NCBI GenBank assembly: GCA_015657535.1
Contig: JADHZB010000608.1
Coordinates: 1 to 64,000, forward strand
Source: Nephromyces sp. MM_2019
Taxonomy: Eukaryota > Apicomplexa > Aconoidasida > Nephromycida
Length of the DNA: 64,000 nt
Direction of reading: 5' to 3'
The position numbers were made by a program, and so were the translations under genes. The notes under the pieces were generated by a model that worked only from the letters and a program-made list of their open reading frames with translations, was not told the DNA's origin and did not search any database. Shown here piece by piece: positions 10,008-22,311 of this stretch; within the stretch, counting starts at the first letter, position 1, and each line of letters begins with the position of its first letter.

Positions 10008-13000
10008 CTATCTTAAATTTTGCTCCCTCAAGTATAACAGATCGTAGATACTCTAAAGAACGTAGACACAATTACTATGACTACTATGAAACGCAAAATG
10101 TGAACTCCCGACGCTTTCACCAATCCTCACCGAGCACATTTAATAATCACAACTTACCTAACACACTACCCTATCATGATAAACAATGGCATCACAAAGA
10201 GAGTTCACGATGCAACAATTCACCTTACACAAGTTGGGATCAATCTCCGGATACATATTTAAATTTGTCTTATAAACACACATCTCGTGAGGATAATGAT
10301 AAAAATATGAAGATCCACCAGCGTCACCTAGATCACACAAACCCTAGCATTGACTCACCTGGGAGCCTCAAGAATCTAGATGGCCGATACCCCATAACTG
10401 AAGACAATTTTGAAAAGCTTGCACTTCGAAAACGACTTCAAATAGGTAGGCTGAACAATTTCAGCAGCTTCGAGAATGAACAAGTTCAAAATAAATTCAG
10501 AGATTTTGAACCACCTTTTAATAAGCTTTCATATTATAACGAAGACACACATTTGAGACAAAAACAAATTTCACCAGAACTATTAAGTAATGATTCTTCT
10601 CATTATGAAACTTCACACGATTATTATCCTGCAACAATTAACCCTCCTTTACAAAGAACAAGCTATGAAGATGAATTTCCAGGCTCCAAAGGCTATCCAT
10701 ATCGTAATGGTCGACTACCCAAAGAAGAAACATTCAAAGATAATTTTGGAGCCACCTTCAAATTAAACGACGATTTATATTATAGAAACTCATATAATAA
10801 CTGGGATAATGATTTTATTAAAAAACTAGACATGAATAACCCTGAAACTCGTAACAATAAATACCACAGACACCAAGATTATATTGAACCTAACTTAGAA
10901 ACTTTGACTAAAATGAGCTTTGCTCGTTCAAATGTGAAACTTCCTAGCCCCAATTATTCTGATGATTATCCCTACTCTGACAGCAATTATAGACCCAAAG
11001 GAATGATGAAAAGAATCATTGATACTTATGGATTTGGCCCACATCCTCAAAAGTTATACAGTAAATCCGAGAGACAGTATCAGAACCTTAGTGACTATGA
11101 TAATTCAAGGATCAGAAAAAATCTAATCTCAAACCAGGGCAACGTCAACTCACTAGAATATTATGAGGACAGTGAAAATCCTGGTGGAACTCAATTTGAA
11201 ACTTATAATGACTACAAAGAGAATGAAGGTATTAGGGATCAATATCCTTTGCTAACTAACCCAAAAGCAAATTTATCACATTATGAAAAGCCTCCTAAGC
11301 ACTATCCAGATGAACGTTATCATAAACGACACAATAAACCATACTTCCCATATATTGAATCAAGTGAGTTTGAGACCCATCCTCATAATATATATAGAGA
11401 CAAGCTTAATTATTTGGGCGAAGGATATCACGATAATAGTAGCAAATATATCCCAGAATATAAACTGAATGACCCTATAGAAGACCTATATTTTGATAAT
11501 TATAATCGCTTCACAAGAAATGAAACCTCTTTACCAGGAGACATTCCCATCCGTTATAAAATACCAGATACTAATAGAAATAAAATAAAAAATAAATACA
11601 TTCACAATAATGCGTATACAATCCGTCATAAAAAATATAACACAAGAGATTTAAGCCCCGAGTATCTAAGCCCGTCAATATCTTACTCAGACAACATCCA
11701 TAATCACGATTCAAGACCTAATAATAGAAGATTTATTTATAGTTCTCTAAATGATAAAGAGAATTACCAAAGTCCTATAGATAGAAGTGATCGAGTCCCT
11801 TTTGTTAAAACCGGGACCATACCATATTATGAAAAAAGGAATTACCCGGACTCACCAGATCATTCTTTTGGTAGGACGATGACTACACATAAGACTCCAC
11901 CTCCACCATTTCTATATGAAAAAAAATTACATCACAAGCCAAGAGATTACTACGACCATTATAATCAACAAAGGCATCCAACTTATAAAACAAGTGCACA
12001 CCCCGGGCCATATAGGGATGAATATCAACACCCTAAAAATCTAAGTAACAAATACATAGCTTATAATAACCATCCACAAAAAACACAACATCGCCGGAAC
12101 AACACAGACCATTACCCAGAAGGAACACAGCAACACCAGGGCTACAAAATTACAGATGTCATAAATGAGAGAATTAAGAGAAATCATGATACTCGTGACA
12201 ATTTTGTAAGTCGCTACAAAGTTACAACTCTGGATACTTCTACTCAGACAAACCAAAATTTTAGCCCACCACTAAAAGAAACTTCATCCAATCCGACTCC
12301 ATTAAACAATACAGAGGATATCAAATCCAAACAACCAACTAATTCATCTGAGGATTTCAAATCTTCATTAAATAAACCTTTGAATAACCAAGCACATAAT
12401 CAATATGGTTTTAGACAGCAGGTGAAGGGGAATGATCCTCCAAGAGAAGACAGAAATAACATTTCATCTCACAATCCCTTAGGCATTAACACTAGCAAAA
12501 AAGTTTCTAGATCCACTCAAACACCTAATGAAAATACTATGCAAAATGGATACACTTATGCAGACTCGAAAACCTTGGATGAATCCCCTGTAAATAGAAA
12601 TCAAATTAGAGCCCCAACCCACAATCTCTCTGAAAGTATTTCTTCAAACAATAGCAACCAAGGTGCTCATAAAGATGCGATTCATCAAGAGAATATTCAG
12701 AGAAAAGATGAGCTAAATAGACAACTTTTAGATTTACACCAATTATTGGAGCAAGAAAAAGTTGAAGTTAGCCTTGGAAGATATAATCAAGAAAGAATGA
12801 AAGAGCGCATTTTAAAATCTGAAGGACAGCTTGAAAATATTCAGATTCAGCTGTTCAAAGCACTTCAATCTAAGCTCCAATATGAGAAAAGATTAAATTT
12901 TGCCTATACTACTATTGAACAAATCCAGACTTCACAATTCATAAGAGAGAATGTGTTGAAGGATGAATTCAACAAAATATTTAATCAGATGAAACAAGCT

Positions 13001-13300
13001 GTTGCTACAACACAGGATGATCGAGATCGAGCACAGAATAATGTTGACTCTCTGAAATCAGAACTAAAATATTGTATGGAGCAACTTGGAAAAATTGCAG
13101 GTGAAACTAATATACCAAATCTCAAGAATGCTATACAGGATTTATTAAACTACGAACACTTAAAACTAGATTATAACCCAACGCTCAAAATGCTAGGAAG
13201 ATGTAAAAACGACCTGGAAAAAATAAAAAATGTTAATCAGATAATAACATCAACAGACACTGCACAAAACTTCAACAATCTAAATCCAGGAAAAGTCTAA
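9986..13300 (+). CDS. Large Tyr/Asn/His/Arg-rich disordered protein with C-terminal coiled coil
   Basis: Uninterrupted 1104-codon frame, with an in-frame TAG upstream of the ATG. Roughly the first 900 residues are low complexity, dominated by Y, N, H, R, S, P and D (for example HNYYDYYE, DRYHKRHNK-like and YDNYNR-like clusters), with no signal peptide or membrane helix. From about residue 905 it becomes a heptad-rich helical segment (for example DELNRQLLDLHQLLEQEK and further Leu/Gln/Glu-rich runs) to about 1075. This looks like a structural or scaffold protein with a coiled-coil end; pellicle, cytoskeleton and conoid are all possible, but there is no evidence for any of them. It is one of the few intronless genes of the window. 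No known family recognised. Confidence 0.85.
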   Translation: MHINYPSPILNFAPSSITDRRYSKERRHNYYDYYETQNVNSRRFHQSSPSTFNNHNLPNTLPYHDKQWHHKESSRCNNSPYTSWDQSPDTYLNLSYKHTSREDNDKNMKIHQRHLDHTNPSIDSPGSLKNLDGRYPITEDNFEKLALRKRLQIGRLNNFSSFENEQVQNKFRDFEPPFNKLSYYNEDTHLRQKQISPELLSNDSSHYETSHDYYPATINPPLQRTSYEDEFPGSKGYPYRNGRLPKEETFKDNFGATFKLNDDLYYRNSYNNWDNDFIKKLDMNNPETRNNKYHRHQDYIEPNLETLTKMSFARSNVKLPSPNYSDDYPYSDSNYRPKGMMKRIIDTYGFGPHPQKLYSKSERQYQNLSDYDNSRIRKNLISNQGNVNSLEYYEDSENPGGTQFETYNDYKENEGIRDQYPLLTNPKANLSHYEKPPKHYPDERYHKRHNKPYFPYIESSEFETHPHNIYRDKLNYLGEGYHDNSSKYIPEYKLNDPIEDLYFDNYNRFTRNETSLPGDIPIRYKIPDTNRNKIKNKYIHNNAYTIRHKKYNTRDLSPEYLSPSISYSDNIHNHDSRPNNRRFIYSSLNDKENYQSPIDRSDRVPFVKTGTIPYYEKRNYPDSPDHSFGRTMTTHKTPPPPFLYEKKLHHKPRDYYDHYNQQRHPTYKTSAHPGPYRDEYQHPKNLSNKYIAYNNHPQKTQHRRNNTDHYPEGTQQHQGYKITDVINERIKRNHDTRDNFVSRYKVTTLDTSTQTNQNFSPPLKETSSNPTPLNNTEDIKSKQPTNSSEDFKSSLNKPLNNQAHNQYGFRQQVKGNDPPREDRNNISSHNPLGINTSKKVSRSTQTPNENTMQNGYTYADSKTLDESPVNRNQIRAPTHNLSESISSNNSNQGAHKDAIHQENIQRKDELNRQLLDLHQLLEQEKVEVSLGRYNQERMKERILKSEGQLENIQIQLFKALQSKLQYEKRLNFAYTTIEQIQTSQFIRENVLKDEFNKIFNQMKQAVATTQDDRDRAQNNVDSLKSELKYCMEQLGKIAGETNIPNLKNAIQDLLNYEHLKLDYNPTLKMLGRCKNDLEKIKNVNQIITSTDTAQNFNNLNPGKV

Positions 13301-15165
13301 TGGAAGAGTAAAAGGTGGTCGAGAAATTTATATAAAATTCTAAAATGGAAACAACACTATAAGATTACTTCATCAATCAAAATCTAAGAATTGTTTCAAT
13401 AAGAAAAATATTTTTTATTCGAGAATATCACCCCTTAAATATCTTCTACTCACACATTAAATTATTAGTTTTCAATCCGCTTGAAAGAAAATGACACAGC
13501 ACAGCAAGCCAAGTCATTACGCAGGACTTGTTATTTTATGGACAAAGTTTCTCGATTACTTTTGAAATTATAGACAACTTAAATAATAATCTTAATAATC
13601 TAACTATCCAGAATTGAAATATTTACTACATACAAAAGTGCTAACCTATTTTTCAACACAGAAACAATGACCTATGGACAGAATTTATATAAACTCACAA
13701 ACACACAAAAATTTCAACAATGTCTCTTTTGAGAAAAGAATATTATCTACATTTTACTTGATCCTTCTTTCAACATAGCTTATTGAAATATTTTATAAAT
13801 TTTTAGTTTTTCTAATATAACCACCATTCTAATTCCCTTTGTAACTTATAAACTTATCGCAAAACTATGGGACTGAATTCACTTGTACTAATTCTAATTG
13901 GTAAAATTACAAAAGAAATTTAAGAAATTGTCAACAAAAATTTCTAATTTTATAAGTTTTAATTTACCTCGAGTTGAACGAACCTTTATTTTACGAGAGC
14001 TGTTATATAACTAATTATACTGAATTTAAAGCTAAATTAATCTTAATTTATTGCTTAAATTAAAATGTTTTGATCAATTTTCGAAGTAAATCCATGTAAT
14101 TAATAAAATTTAAATATATACTAAAGGAGTGTATATATTTAGAAAGAATTTGAATCAAGTTTTCATTCTTAAATTATAAATTAAATAAATAGAATTGAAT
14201 TAAAAGGAGTTATTCATGTTATAATTTAGACGAGGTAAAATCAATTTTGTTATCTTTCCGTCATTATAAAAAAAAGATAAAGAGCATATGTAGCTTCATT
14301 TTACAATAACCACTAGTCATCTCTCTGTTTTAACTTTTTCAAATTTTCTACGCATTAAATTACTTGTCACAGACCTAAACAGTCTTGTGGGCACTTGTAC
14401 CACAAATTTTCCTAGTCCTTTAAATCAATTCTTAAAAAGAACACTCACTGTTGCTACACAACACACAAATAATCACTTGACTATATATATACAAGGCTTC
14501 ATACATATATACACATTTCTAGCCTCAATACGCACATACTTATACTATCTCGGCCTTTATTCGCATTTTCCTACACATTACTAAGCTTTGTGCTTGTACG
14601 CATACTCTGTTTACCCTTAGGTATATATACACACATATTCACATACACACAGGTGACCTTTAAATGTATTCCTGTATCATTTAAATTATATGCACATCTT
14701 ATAGCTTTAAATACAATTCTTACACACATCATTAACTTTTTTAAACACATATATATACTATTAACCTTTACATATATACGCACACAAATACACAAACACA
14801 CACACACATAGACATCAGCATCTCCAATTTCAAATATCAGAACTCATTCAATTTCTCAAAAACACACACACTCAAACATGTAAATACGCTTATTAAATTT
14901 ATACACTGGTTAAACCCTCAATTATTTTAAACAAATTAATTCACACACACTGATTCAAATATCTCCTAACATACAGTCCCTACACATGCTCATATCGATA
15001 AATTGAAGTTTAAGTTAAAATAAGATTTTAAACACTGAAATTATCAATACTTTAAGCTGATTCCCAGGTGTTTAGAAGAACTATTACCTCAAATATTGCT
15101 TTCCACACCCTTTAGCTTTCCAATAAAATGTGTATAGTGTTTAGATATCAACTTTTTTTAACATA
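13301..15165. other. Intergenic with CA-rich microsatellite block
   Basis: AT-rich sequence to about 14380, then a CA/TA-rich block to about 14990 with repeated ACACAC and ATATAC runs. Reading frames in it, such as those at 14387-14811, are short, made of Thr/His/Ile/Tyr from the repeat, and appear on both strands, so they are taken as non-coding. Confidence 0.5.
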
Positions 15166-18100
15166 ATGAATAGGCTAAATTGTTATTATTGTTATGGAGG
15201 AATAACAAATAAAATTCTCAGGTACGAACATATACAACCAAATCTACTTACAAAAGTACAACTTAGAAGATATGATCGAAACCAGGATGGAAACTCTCTG
15301 CAAATCATATTTGCACACACAAGGTAATTATATACTTAAAAATATTTGTGTGTATTTGTACTGAACTATTTTATGATTGCTAAACCCTTGTGTATGTAGT
15401 ACATCCAATTACTTTGCATTGTATACATGTTGAAGAGAGTGTAATTATATATGTATATATGTAATTACACAAAATTTCAGTTGGAGTAAAAATTGTTCCA
15501 AGTGCATGGATAATTTACAAACTGTACTTGAAAAGAATGATAACTTTAAGAAACATTTGAAGAAATTGGATGTTGAAAAGGATACGCAAATTCATAAAAT
15601 AGGAGGAATTAGTTGTGTCCCGACATTGCAGATTTGGTCTAAAAAGGAGTGTAAAGGAGGTTAGCTTTGTTCCTGTTAGCATTTATAGGCCTTTTAAAGT
15701 TAATATATTAAAAAATGTATATAAATACATATATTAGAACTTGTTAACCCACAAGATGCAAATGAAATTGAAACATTTCTCCACAAACATTTCCGGTCTG
15801 AAAGTTCTCTAAATCAACTTCAACCCACAACAAGTGTTGGACGGTAAGAAATTTCTAGTCTTGTATTTAGGCTTTGAAACTTTTAGCAAATAAGCACATG
15901 TTTAAGCTCATTAAGCAATTGTTTCTATAATTTTAAAGGTACACTCAGCTACTCTATGAGGCTCATAACAAGCAAAATTGGGATACCTTGAAGAGTTTAC
16001 TATATGATGTACAAAATAATTTCACAGAAAACATGTTACAAACATTCTAATATGAACCCTCAATACTTAAAACTACAGCACACACCACAAACACACAAAT
16101 TTACGATTTTATATCTTTATATAGTTAGACTTGTGAAAATAAATACTCACATACTCCTTGTAGAAGCTTTTTCATATAAATTATATTATATATGAAATCA
16201 GATATTCACCATATATAAATATTAATCTTAGTTACACTGAAAATGTATTAAAAGCATGATAACATCTTGTATATACTATAGTGATTGCTCTTTAGAAATG
16301 ATACTGTGTATTCTCATAAAATTTCAGGATGGAAACCAAACTCTTGTCTCGAATATTACACCAGAGAATTATTTATTTGAACGTAAGAATAAAGTCTAGC
16401 ATTATCTATTAACTTTATAGGTTTGATTAAGTGTAAGATGGTCACTCAGTTCAGCGTATGTGTGGAAGCACTATGCCGATAGAAGTATATAGCTACTAAC
16501 TATAACATATGAGTGATATATGGTTTCATATAGTGCGTGTGTATGATAGTAAAGCAGGTTATAAAAATTTTTGTTTTGAATTAATTATTCAGTCTCATTG
16601 ATCAGTAAAGACCGTGACTTTAACAAGGCAAAGGTACAGCTAATATATAAATACACAGAGAACCACTCAAGCCGTCTACGCTTTCATAATATCCTATCTC
16701 TTAATTTGATAGGAAATATTTTCAGAGTTGCTAAAATATGATACAAACAAGTTTCAAGATGAGGACCTCACACACACTATAATCTCCAGGGTTATTATTT
16801 TATTGAATGATATACCAAGCCGCAAGAATTTGAAAAAAGAGGTAAATATATTTTATAAAATTTGTATACACCTATTTTGAATATAATGAGGGATTTGATA
16901 TGATAATATACAAAATCACAATACTTTCCAAAAGAGTAAGAATACTCCTTTTCCCCTCAAAATCATCAACCACTAAACTTACCTCCTACTATGACTATCA
17001 TATAGTTGTATCAATTTTCGATATGATTCTTTTTATTATTCCTGATCTCTCCATATAGTTACGTGGTTACAATTTTACGTAAGTTTATACATACCCAAAG
17101 AATAATATTTAATCGTGGAGTGTATTTTATATTTTCCCTATGTGTTTATACATAATAAATATAAGCTTGCTATTTGTTTAAAACACTGATGCATATAGTT
17201 GAATTGGCTTAAAGGAAGTTAACTATATCTTCATCACAAATCACTATACTTAATTTTTATTGTATGTGTATACTTAGACTTTACTGAGACAGATTGATTC
17301 ATTCCAAAAAAGTATTAAATCAAATACACCAACCTCGATAAATCTAAAGAAACACAACTATCTTGGTATAGGCCAACTAACACCCTATGATATAATCATA
17401 ACACAGCTATTGAAACATTTCATTTCTACACAATATACCTATTCTCCCTATGCAAACTTTTCAAACATTGAGTTTGATACTGAAAAGGAATCAAACAATA
17501 CTAACCACCAAGGGGACATTCATTTAGTCACCAAGCTTATAATTGCTCGACTATACCTTTGTCTAGCATCACGCTCCTTTCAGTAAGCATTTTCTCTATA
17601 TTCATTGCGGTGTGCATGATTTTGTACGTACGTTTAGACATATATTGGTGCTCATGCTCAAGGGTATATACACTGCTGCCTGTATTTATATGTATGAAAA
17701 TGCTTGAATTTTTGTGTGTTGACATTTTTTATTTGCAGTTTCGTGTGTGTCTACATGTGTTTGTATGTATGTTTGTATTTATATATACACTCATACGTAT
17801 AAAGATTTTTGTCTGTATGTACACATCCCTATTTTTGTATTGGGGCTTAAATATATACATATATATATATAAAGTAACAATGGCCACTCTTATGCCATAA
17901 CAATCATTTTATTTGTATGTAACAGCTATGAAAATTTTCCAGAAGCATTTGAATTTGCCATCAAATCCTACCAACAAGAAAATGAATTACAATTGAATGA
18001 AAATAATTTCAACACTTCAACTCAAGCAACAACACCCTCTATGCTATTTCTACAATCTATGATAACTATTTTAGGTACAATATATGTTTTCACCACTTTA

Positions 18101-19039
18101 CCCCCAAAACACACTCAGTATTCAATTAAATCATACGTAGCAACCTCCTTGCACATGGGGTTATTATTAGATTCAACAATTGATTAATTTTCATTTGAAA
18201 TGACGATTATATTATACACACACATGTACACATTTTCCACTCTAATAACTATGTCAGATTTATTACCATGCAGTATATGTTTTACTTGAGTTTTAGAATT
18301 ATATTTATCTATTTATATTATTTAGGTAACACACACCCATCTGTTGCTGAAGCAAGATCTCAATTAGATTTTATAGTAAGTTGGGATGATCATTATACAT
18401 ACAAATTAGCACACATAATATGTAGGCAGTATCTATTATACACATTTTGTGAAAAAACAAGATTACACCTATTCTAAGTAGACAGCAAGTGTTAAAGGCA
18501 TGTTTTATAGCATACCATCGCATATACTTTTACAATACCATTACGAATAGTTTTAAGCCATATCAACTTATTATACTTATCCTTTACACATTATTGTTTA
18601 AAGACTGGCAATTATAAATTTCACCCAAACAAAATACCATTTGCTAAAGTTTTCCGAGGAGGAAGGCCTAGAATTGTAAGTAGCATATAAGTACACTTAT
18701 ACCCTATTCAAACAAAACTATTTTTAATTGCACAACTGTATTGCAAATAAGCATTATTTTCATATAACAAACAAAGCTCTTTTGAATTTAAAATTTTTTT
18801 TGAGCTATTTAATAAAAGATATTTCTGAGTATATTTATTTGCATTTTTTTAAATCATGAAAACATTCTTCTGGTATATATAACACCTTTATACTAGGACA
18901 TCATATATTATTATATTTTGTGTGCTATTTTATCGTACTATCTATATCTCCAATGTTTTAGTTGAGAGGTAAATCAGGGAAATGGCAATGGCTTGGCCCA
19001 GAGTGGAAACCACCATGGGTTCCAAAATGGAAAAATTAG
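15166..19039 (+). CDS. Helical-repeat (TPR-like) protein with N-terminal Cys pairs, 12 exons
   Basis: Exons: 15166-15323, 15481-15659, 15738-15843, 15939-16008, 16328-16382, 16593-16633, 16713-16841, 17278-17582, 17926-18074, 18326-18375, 18511-18675, 18962-19039. They sum to 1485 nt (494 residues) with every phase consistent. The N-terminus has NCYYCYGG and, about 55 residues on, NCSKCMDN, a possible zinc site. The middle is helical: paired amphipathic helices of about 35 residues, such as DFNKAKEIFSELLKYD. A segment near 320-390 (ASRSFQHYENFPEAFEFA, then GNTHPSVAEARSQLDFI) resembles the TPR end of SMYD or kinesin-light-chain proteins. No SET domain is visible. The last two exons (RGGRPRILRGKSGKW and a Trp/Pro-rich end) look unlike the rest and could belong to a separate small gene, perhaps mitochondrial. 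Function unknown. Confidence 0.7.
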
Positions 19040-19431
19040 TTTATACGAGACTTTTATTTGTTTGTGTGAATAAAGGGTTATTTGATAATATGTAACAAAT
19101 TTTTCTAAGGAATTTATAACATGATTAAACAGTCTAATTAAAAATTAACTTAAGTACCTTGACAGTGCGAAATATACATTTTTAATGGAAAATAATAACA
19201 AATACATTTATCACTCATTTGATTTTATGGAATTATTTTAGTCTCATTTACATTTATTTGAATTCTTCGAGAATTATAAACAAAGTACTCCATTATATTT
19301 ACAATGATCACATAGCTATCTCATCAAAATAGTCAATCTAATTATACTTGTATATATATAATTCCTAAGCTGAAGGAAAAGAATTTTTACATAAGGTTAA
19401 TCCATATTTTATAAATTTCCTCAGAAAAATA

Positions 19432-19465
<34 letters not shown>

Positions 19466-19578
19466 ATATACCACAATAAAAAAGATTCACACCAAACATT
19501 TATATACAATATATATAAATATATATTCCATCAAAAAATATTTCCACACAGCATATATATACCAACATTCTATATTTA
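19040..19578. other. Convergent intergenic spacer
   Basis: Shared 3' region between two convergent genes. AT-rich with a pure TA run at 19435-19463. No gene seen. Confidence 0.6.
19435..19463. repeat. (TA)n microsatellite
   Basis: About 14 uninterrupted TA units. Confidence 0.95.
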
Positions 19579-21102
19579 TTAAATCCTTAACCGACTTGAC
19601 AAAATAGAAGAGAAATCATTCACAGATTTTGGTGTGAAAAATTCATCTTCAGTGACACTTTTTATATAATTAATTTGCCTCTTCAATTCATTTTCTCTCA
19701 TATCATTTTCCAATTTGTACAAATTGTTATTACTTTCCATAATATGTATGAACGCTTGTTGATAGGAACTCTCTATCTTTTTTATCTTCTCATTTATCCT
19801 ATCTTTATTTTTCGTTTCAGCTCTCAACAATTCTTTGTAACGTGAAGTTTCGAATTCTAGGTTTTGAATACGTTTATTTGTTGAGTCTAATTTCTGAATA
19901 TTCACTTCATTTTGTTGATTGAGTATTCCTATATGAGTAATAAGATCTTGTTGTTTCTTTTCTTTCTCTTCTATTTCTAGCTCAAGTTTCATTGTTTTCA
20001 AGCTGAAGGATTTTCTTTGTTCAGAACCTTCTTTCTCAAGTTTTGATATCTGTATATCCTTGTCAGCCATTGCTTTTAATTGATTAGCAGATTCATTCTT
20101 TATATGTGTTATATCGCAACTTTTCTGATTTAATGAGGATTCCAGTTCTACACACTTTCTCTGTAATTTCTCCTTTATGTTTTCCAAGTCCTCGATCTCT
20201 GTGCGTAGCTCATCCGTCGATCGTAGAAGCTGTATTGCTTGTATGCTTAATCTCATTGCCTCTGATTCATTATCTTTGCTTATTTTCGGTGCAAGTTTGT
20301 GAGTATAGGCAGGATCATTGACCAATGATACTACACTTGGTGCATCATTTAGGCTGTAGGGAATATTTCGTGTGCTATTGTCTACCTTACTAGTTGAATT
20401 CGTATGACTTGGATCCATAGGACGTAGATGTTGTTGAGGAAAGTAACTATTTATAGGGTGCTTGTTCTCTTGATCTTGATTTGTATAAAAGACACGTTTA
20501 GGTAGAACCGCTACGTTCTGATTTACCTGTAGAGTTGCTTCGTTACTTACTGCATGTTTATTTATCATGGGCCTTGTGTATTGCCTAAATGCAAATTTAG
20601 TAAGCAAGTATTACTTGAGAGATTTATCATATTTAGATATCGATATGAATTATCATAGATGATATATCGATCGACAATTTCCAAGAAGAAACAAGTAAAA
20701 TGCATTAATTTGGTTAGAACCTTCCTTGAAACACTAATCTCATAAACTAAAAATGGAATTTCCCAATAAAAGTTATAAGGTATTGATTTCAGGCAACAAA
20801 GATGTATAGCTTCATGTCAAAGTTTATATATCTCCCAAGAACAATATAAATATCAACTTACTCAGAACTTTTTACTGTTAATTGGCTATCAGTGCTTTGT
20901 ACATTGATTTGTGGATTTTTATCATCTTCAAAACCCTATTTTCCAATATCATATAATCTTTATTTTTTTACTAAAATTATAAAATAGTGTCAAGCTATAT
21001 ATGGTATTAAGAACAACTCAAAGAAAATTCCTTTATACTTAATAACTTCTATAAGTTTACATTCGAATTCGTAAGCTTGTTTGGTAAAGCCATTTTATCC
21101 AT
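19579..21102 (-). CDS. Coiled-coil protein, three exons, unknown function
   Basis: Exons 21102-21061, 20935-20862 and 20584-19579 join in phase (AAT|GTAAAC, TCTGA|GTAAGT; acceptors AAAATAG and GCATTTAG) to 373 residues starting MDKMALPNK. The first 150 residues are polar and probably disordered. From about residue 155 to 330 the protein is one long coiled coil with Leu/Ile heptads and dense Glu/Lys (for example RTEIEDLENIKEKLQRK and LELEIEEKEKKQQDL). The last 30 residues (FFTPKSVNDFSSILSSRL) are non-helical. No signal peptide or membrane helix. It resembles cytoskeletal or centrosomal coiled-coil proteins only in general character. Confidence 0.8.
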
Positions 21103-21306
21103 TATTTTTAATTTATCTCTCAATTTGAAAAATCGTGTTTGCAATTTAGCAGGACTTTCATTGGTTCCATCTATTTATAAATATATAAATAATTATTCAA
21201 ATTATTTTGTAATTATAACAATAACCCTAAAGGAGATTTATTTTAATGTCCATATGTAAAGATATTAATGAATTAAGCTATAAACACACTTAGCTAATTC
21301 ATACTC

Positions 21307-22311
21307 TTATATAGTTAAGTATATTATATAACTTAGGGTATATATAGATATCATTCTACCGTTGATATCCATTGTGTAAAGTGAGATAAGACGTGTTTTT
21401 GGCCTTTCTCCATGTGAAACAAATTGTTGGTAATGATATATTCGATGTGTAATAAATGGTAAGATGTAGCTATTTATAAGATCTTCAATACAATGTAGAA
21501 AGTTATGAATTATTGTGAGTAATAAATCACACTCGTGTTCATGATTTTCATTATACAAATTTAGCCTGGAGTCATCTACTTCTTCAAATGACACATTTTT
21601 ACCAACCGAGTCGCCCAATTCTGAGTTAATAGGAATTATACTTTTTTTTGATAAATTGGGTGTTAATTGATCACTTGTGATAGGATTACTGTCTGTTTTA
21701 CAAGTGTCCAATCCCTCATTTAACTCTATTAGCTTAGTTAAATTCTCGTTGAAATCAATTAGCTGTGTTGATTTAGCTAATTCTGTTAATTCATTTTCAT
21801 CTTTAAAATCCCTAGTTTCTTGTAAATCATAAAATTCTAGCACATCTTTAAATCCAAGTTGGGTAAAGTTGTGATCCGTGTTATGGGTTTTACTTTTGCC
21901 CAAATTAATATTTTCACTCACCTGTTGACTTGATGTGCGTGGAAAGTTTGTTGAATTATCTGGGTCTATTAAAAAGCTCTTTGTATTTTCTATTGAGTCA
22001 TCACCAATACCTAACTTATCGGCTTGTGGGATATAAAGTGGGGAAGAACCTTGAAGAAATTCTCTAGTACCTGAAGTTGGTTTAAATGCTGAATTTATAT
22101 CAAATGATTTCTTAAGTTTGGTTTGTGGTCTCGTTAAATTTGATAAGTATTGTGTTACAATTGGGCTCGATAAGTCGTGTTCTATAGCACCCTGATTAGC
22201 TAATAAGTCTTTGTTTGGCGTGTATGTACTATTATCTTCTGTACTTTCCACTGGATGCTCATCAATCTGACCTAAATTAGGAATTGATAATTTCAAATTT
22301 GTGTGTGACAT
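21307..22311 (-). CDS. Disordered Asn/Ser/Thr-rich protein of unknown function
   Basis: Single frame of 334 codons with ATG at 22311 and TAA at 21307. The first 250 residues are polar, rich in N, S, T, D and L, with several short LxEL-type patches (LTELAKSTQLIDFNENLTK). Near 260-290 there is one helical, more hydrophobic segment (CDLLLTIIHNFLHCIEDL). The last 30 residues are odd and could be read-through of an intron: a GT at about ATCAACG|GTAGAA could end an exon. About 200 bp separate it from the start of the coiled-coil gene on the same strand. No family recognised. Confidence 0.65.
   Translation of the reverse strand: MSHTNLKLSIPNLGQIDEHPVESTEDNSTYTPNKDLLANQGAIEHDLSSPIVTQYLSNLTRPQTKLKKSFDINSAFKPTSGTREFLQGSSPLYIPQADKLGIGDDSIENTKSFLIDPDNSTNFPRTSSQQVSENINLGKSKTHNTDHNFTQLGFKDVLEFYDLQETRDFKDENELTELAKSTQLIDFNENLTKLIELNEGLDTCKTDSNPITSDQLTPNLSKKSIIPINSELGDSVGKNVSFEEVDDSRLNLYNENHEHECDLLLTIIHNFLHCIEDLINSYILPFITHRIYHYQQFVSHGERPKTRLISLYTMDINGRMISIYTLSYIIYLTI

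Noticed and set aside
14387..14811. Overlapping 65-78 codon frames on both strands
   Set aside because: Located in a CA/TA-rich block; residues follow the repeat and no splice-linked exon or family resemblance is present.
15166..15659. MYND zinc finger and SET domain (SMYD protein) for the N-terminus of the helical-repeat gene
   Set aside because: Only two Cys pairs are present, the YCSxxCQ core is missing, and none of the SET motifs can be found in any exon.
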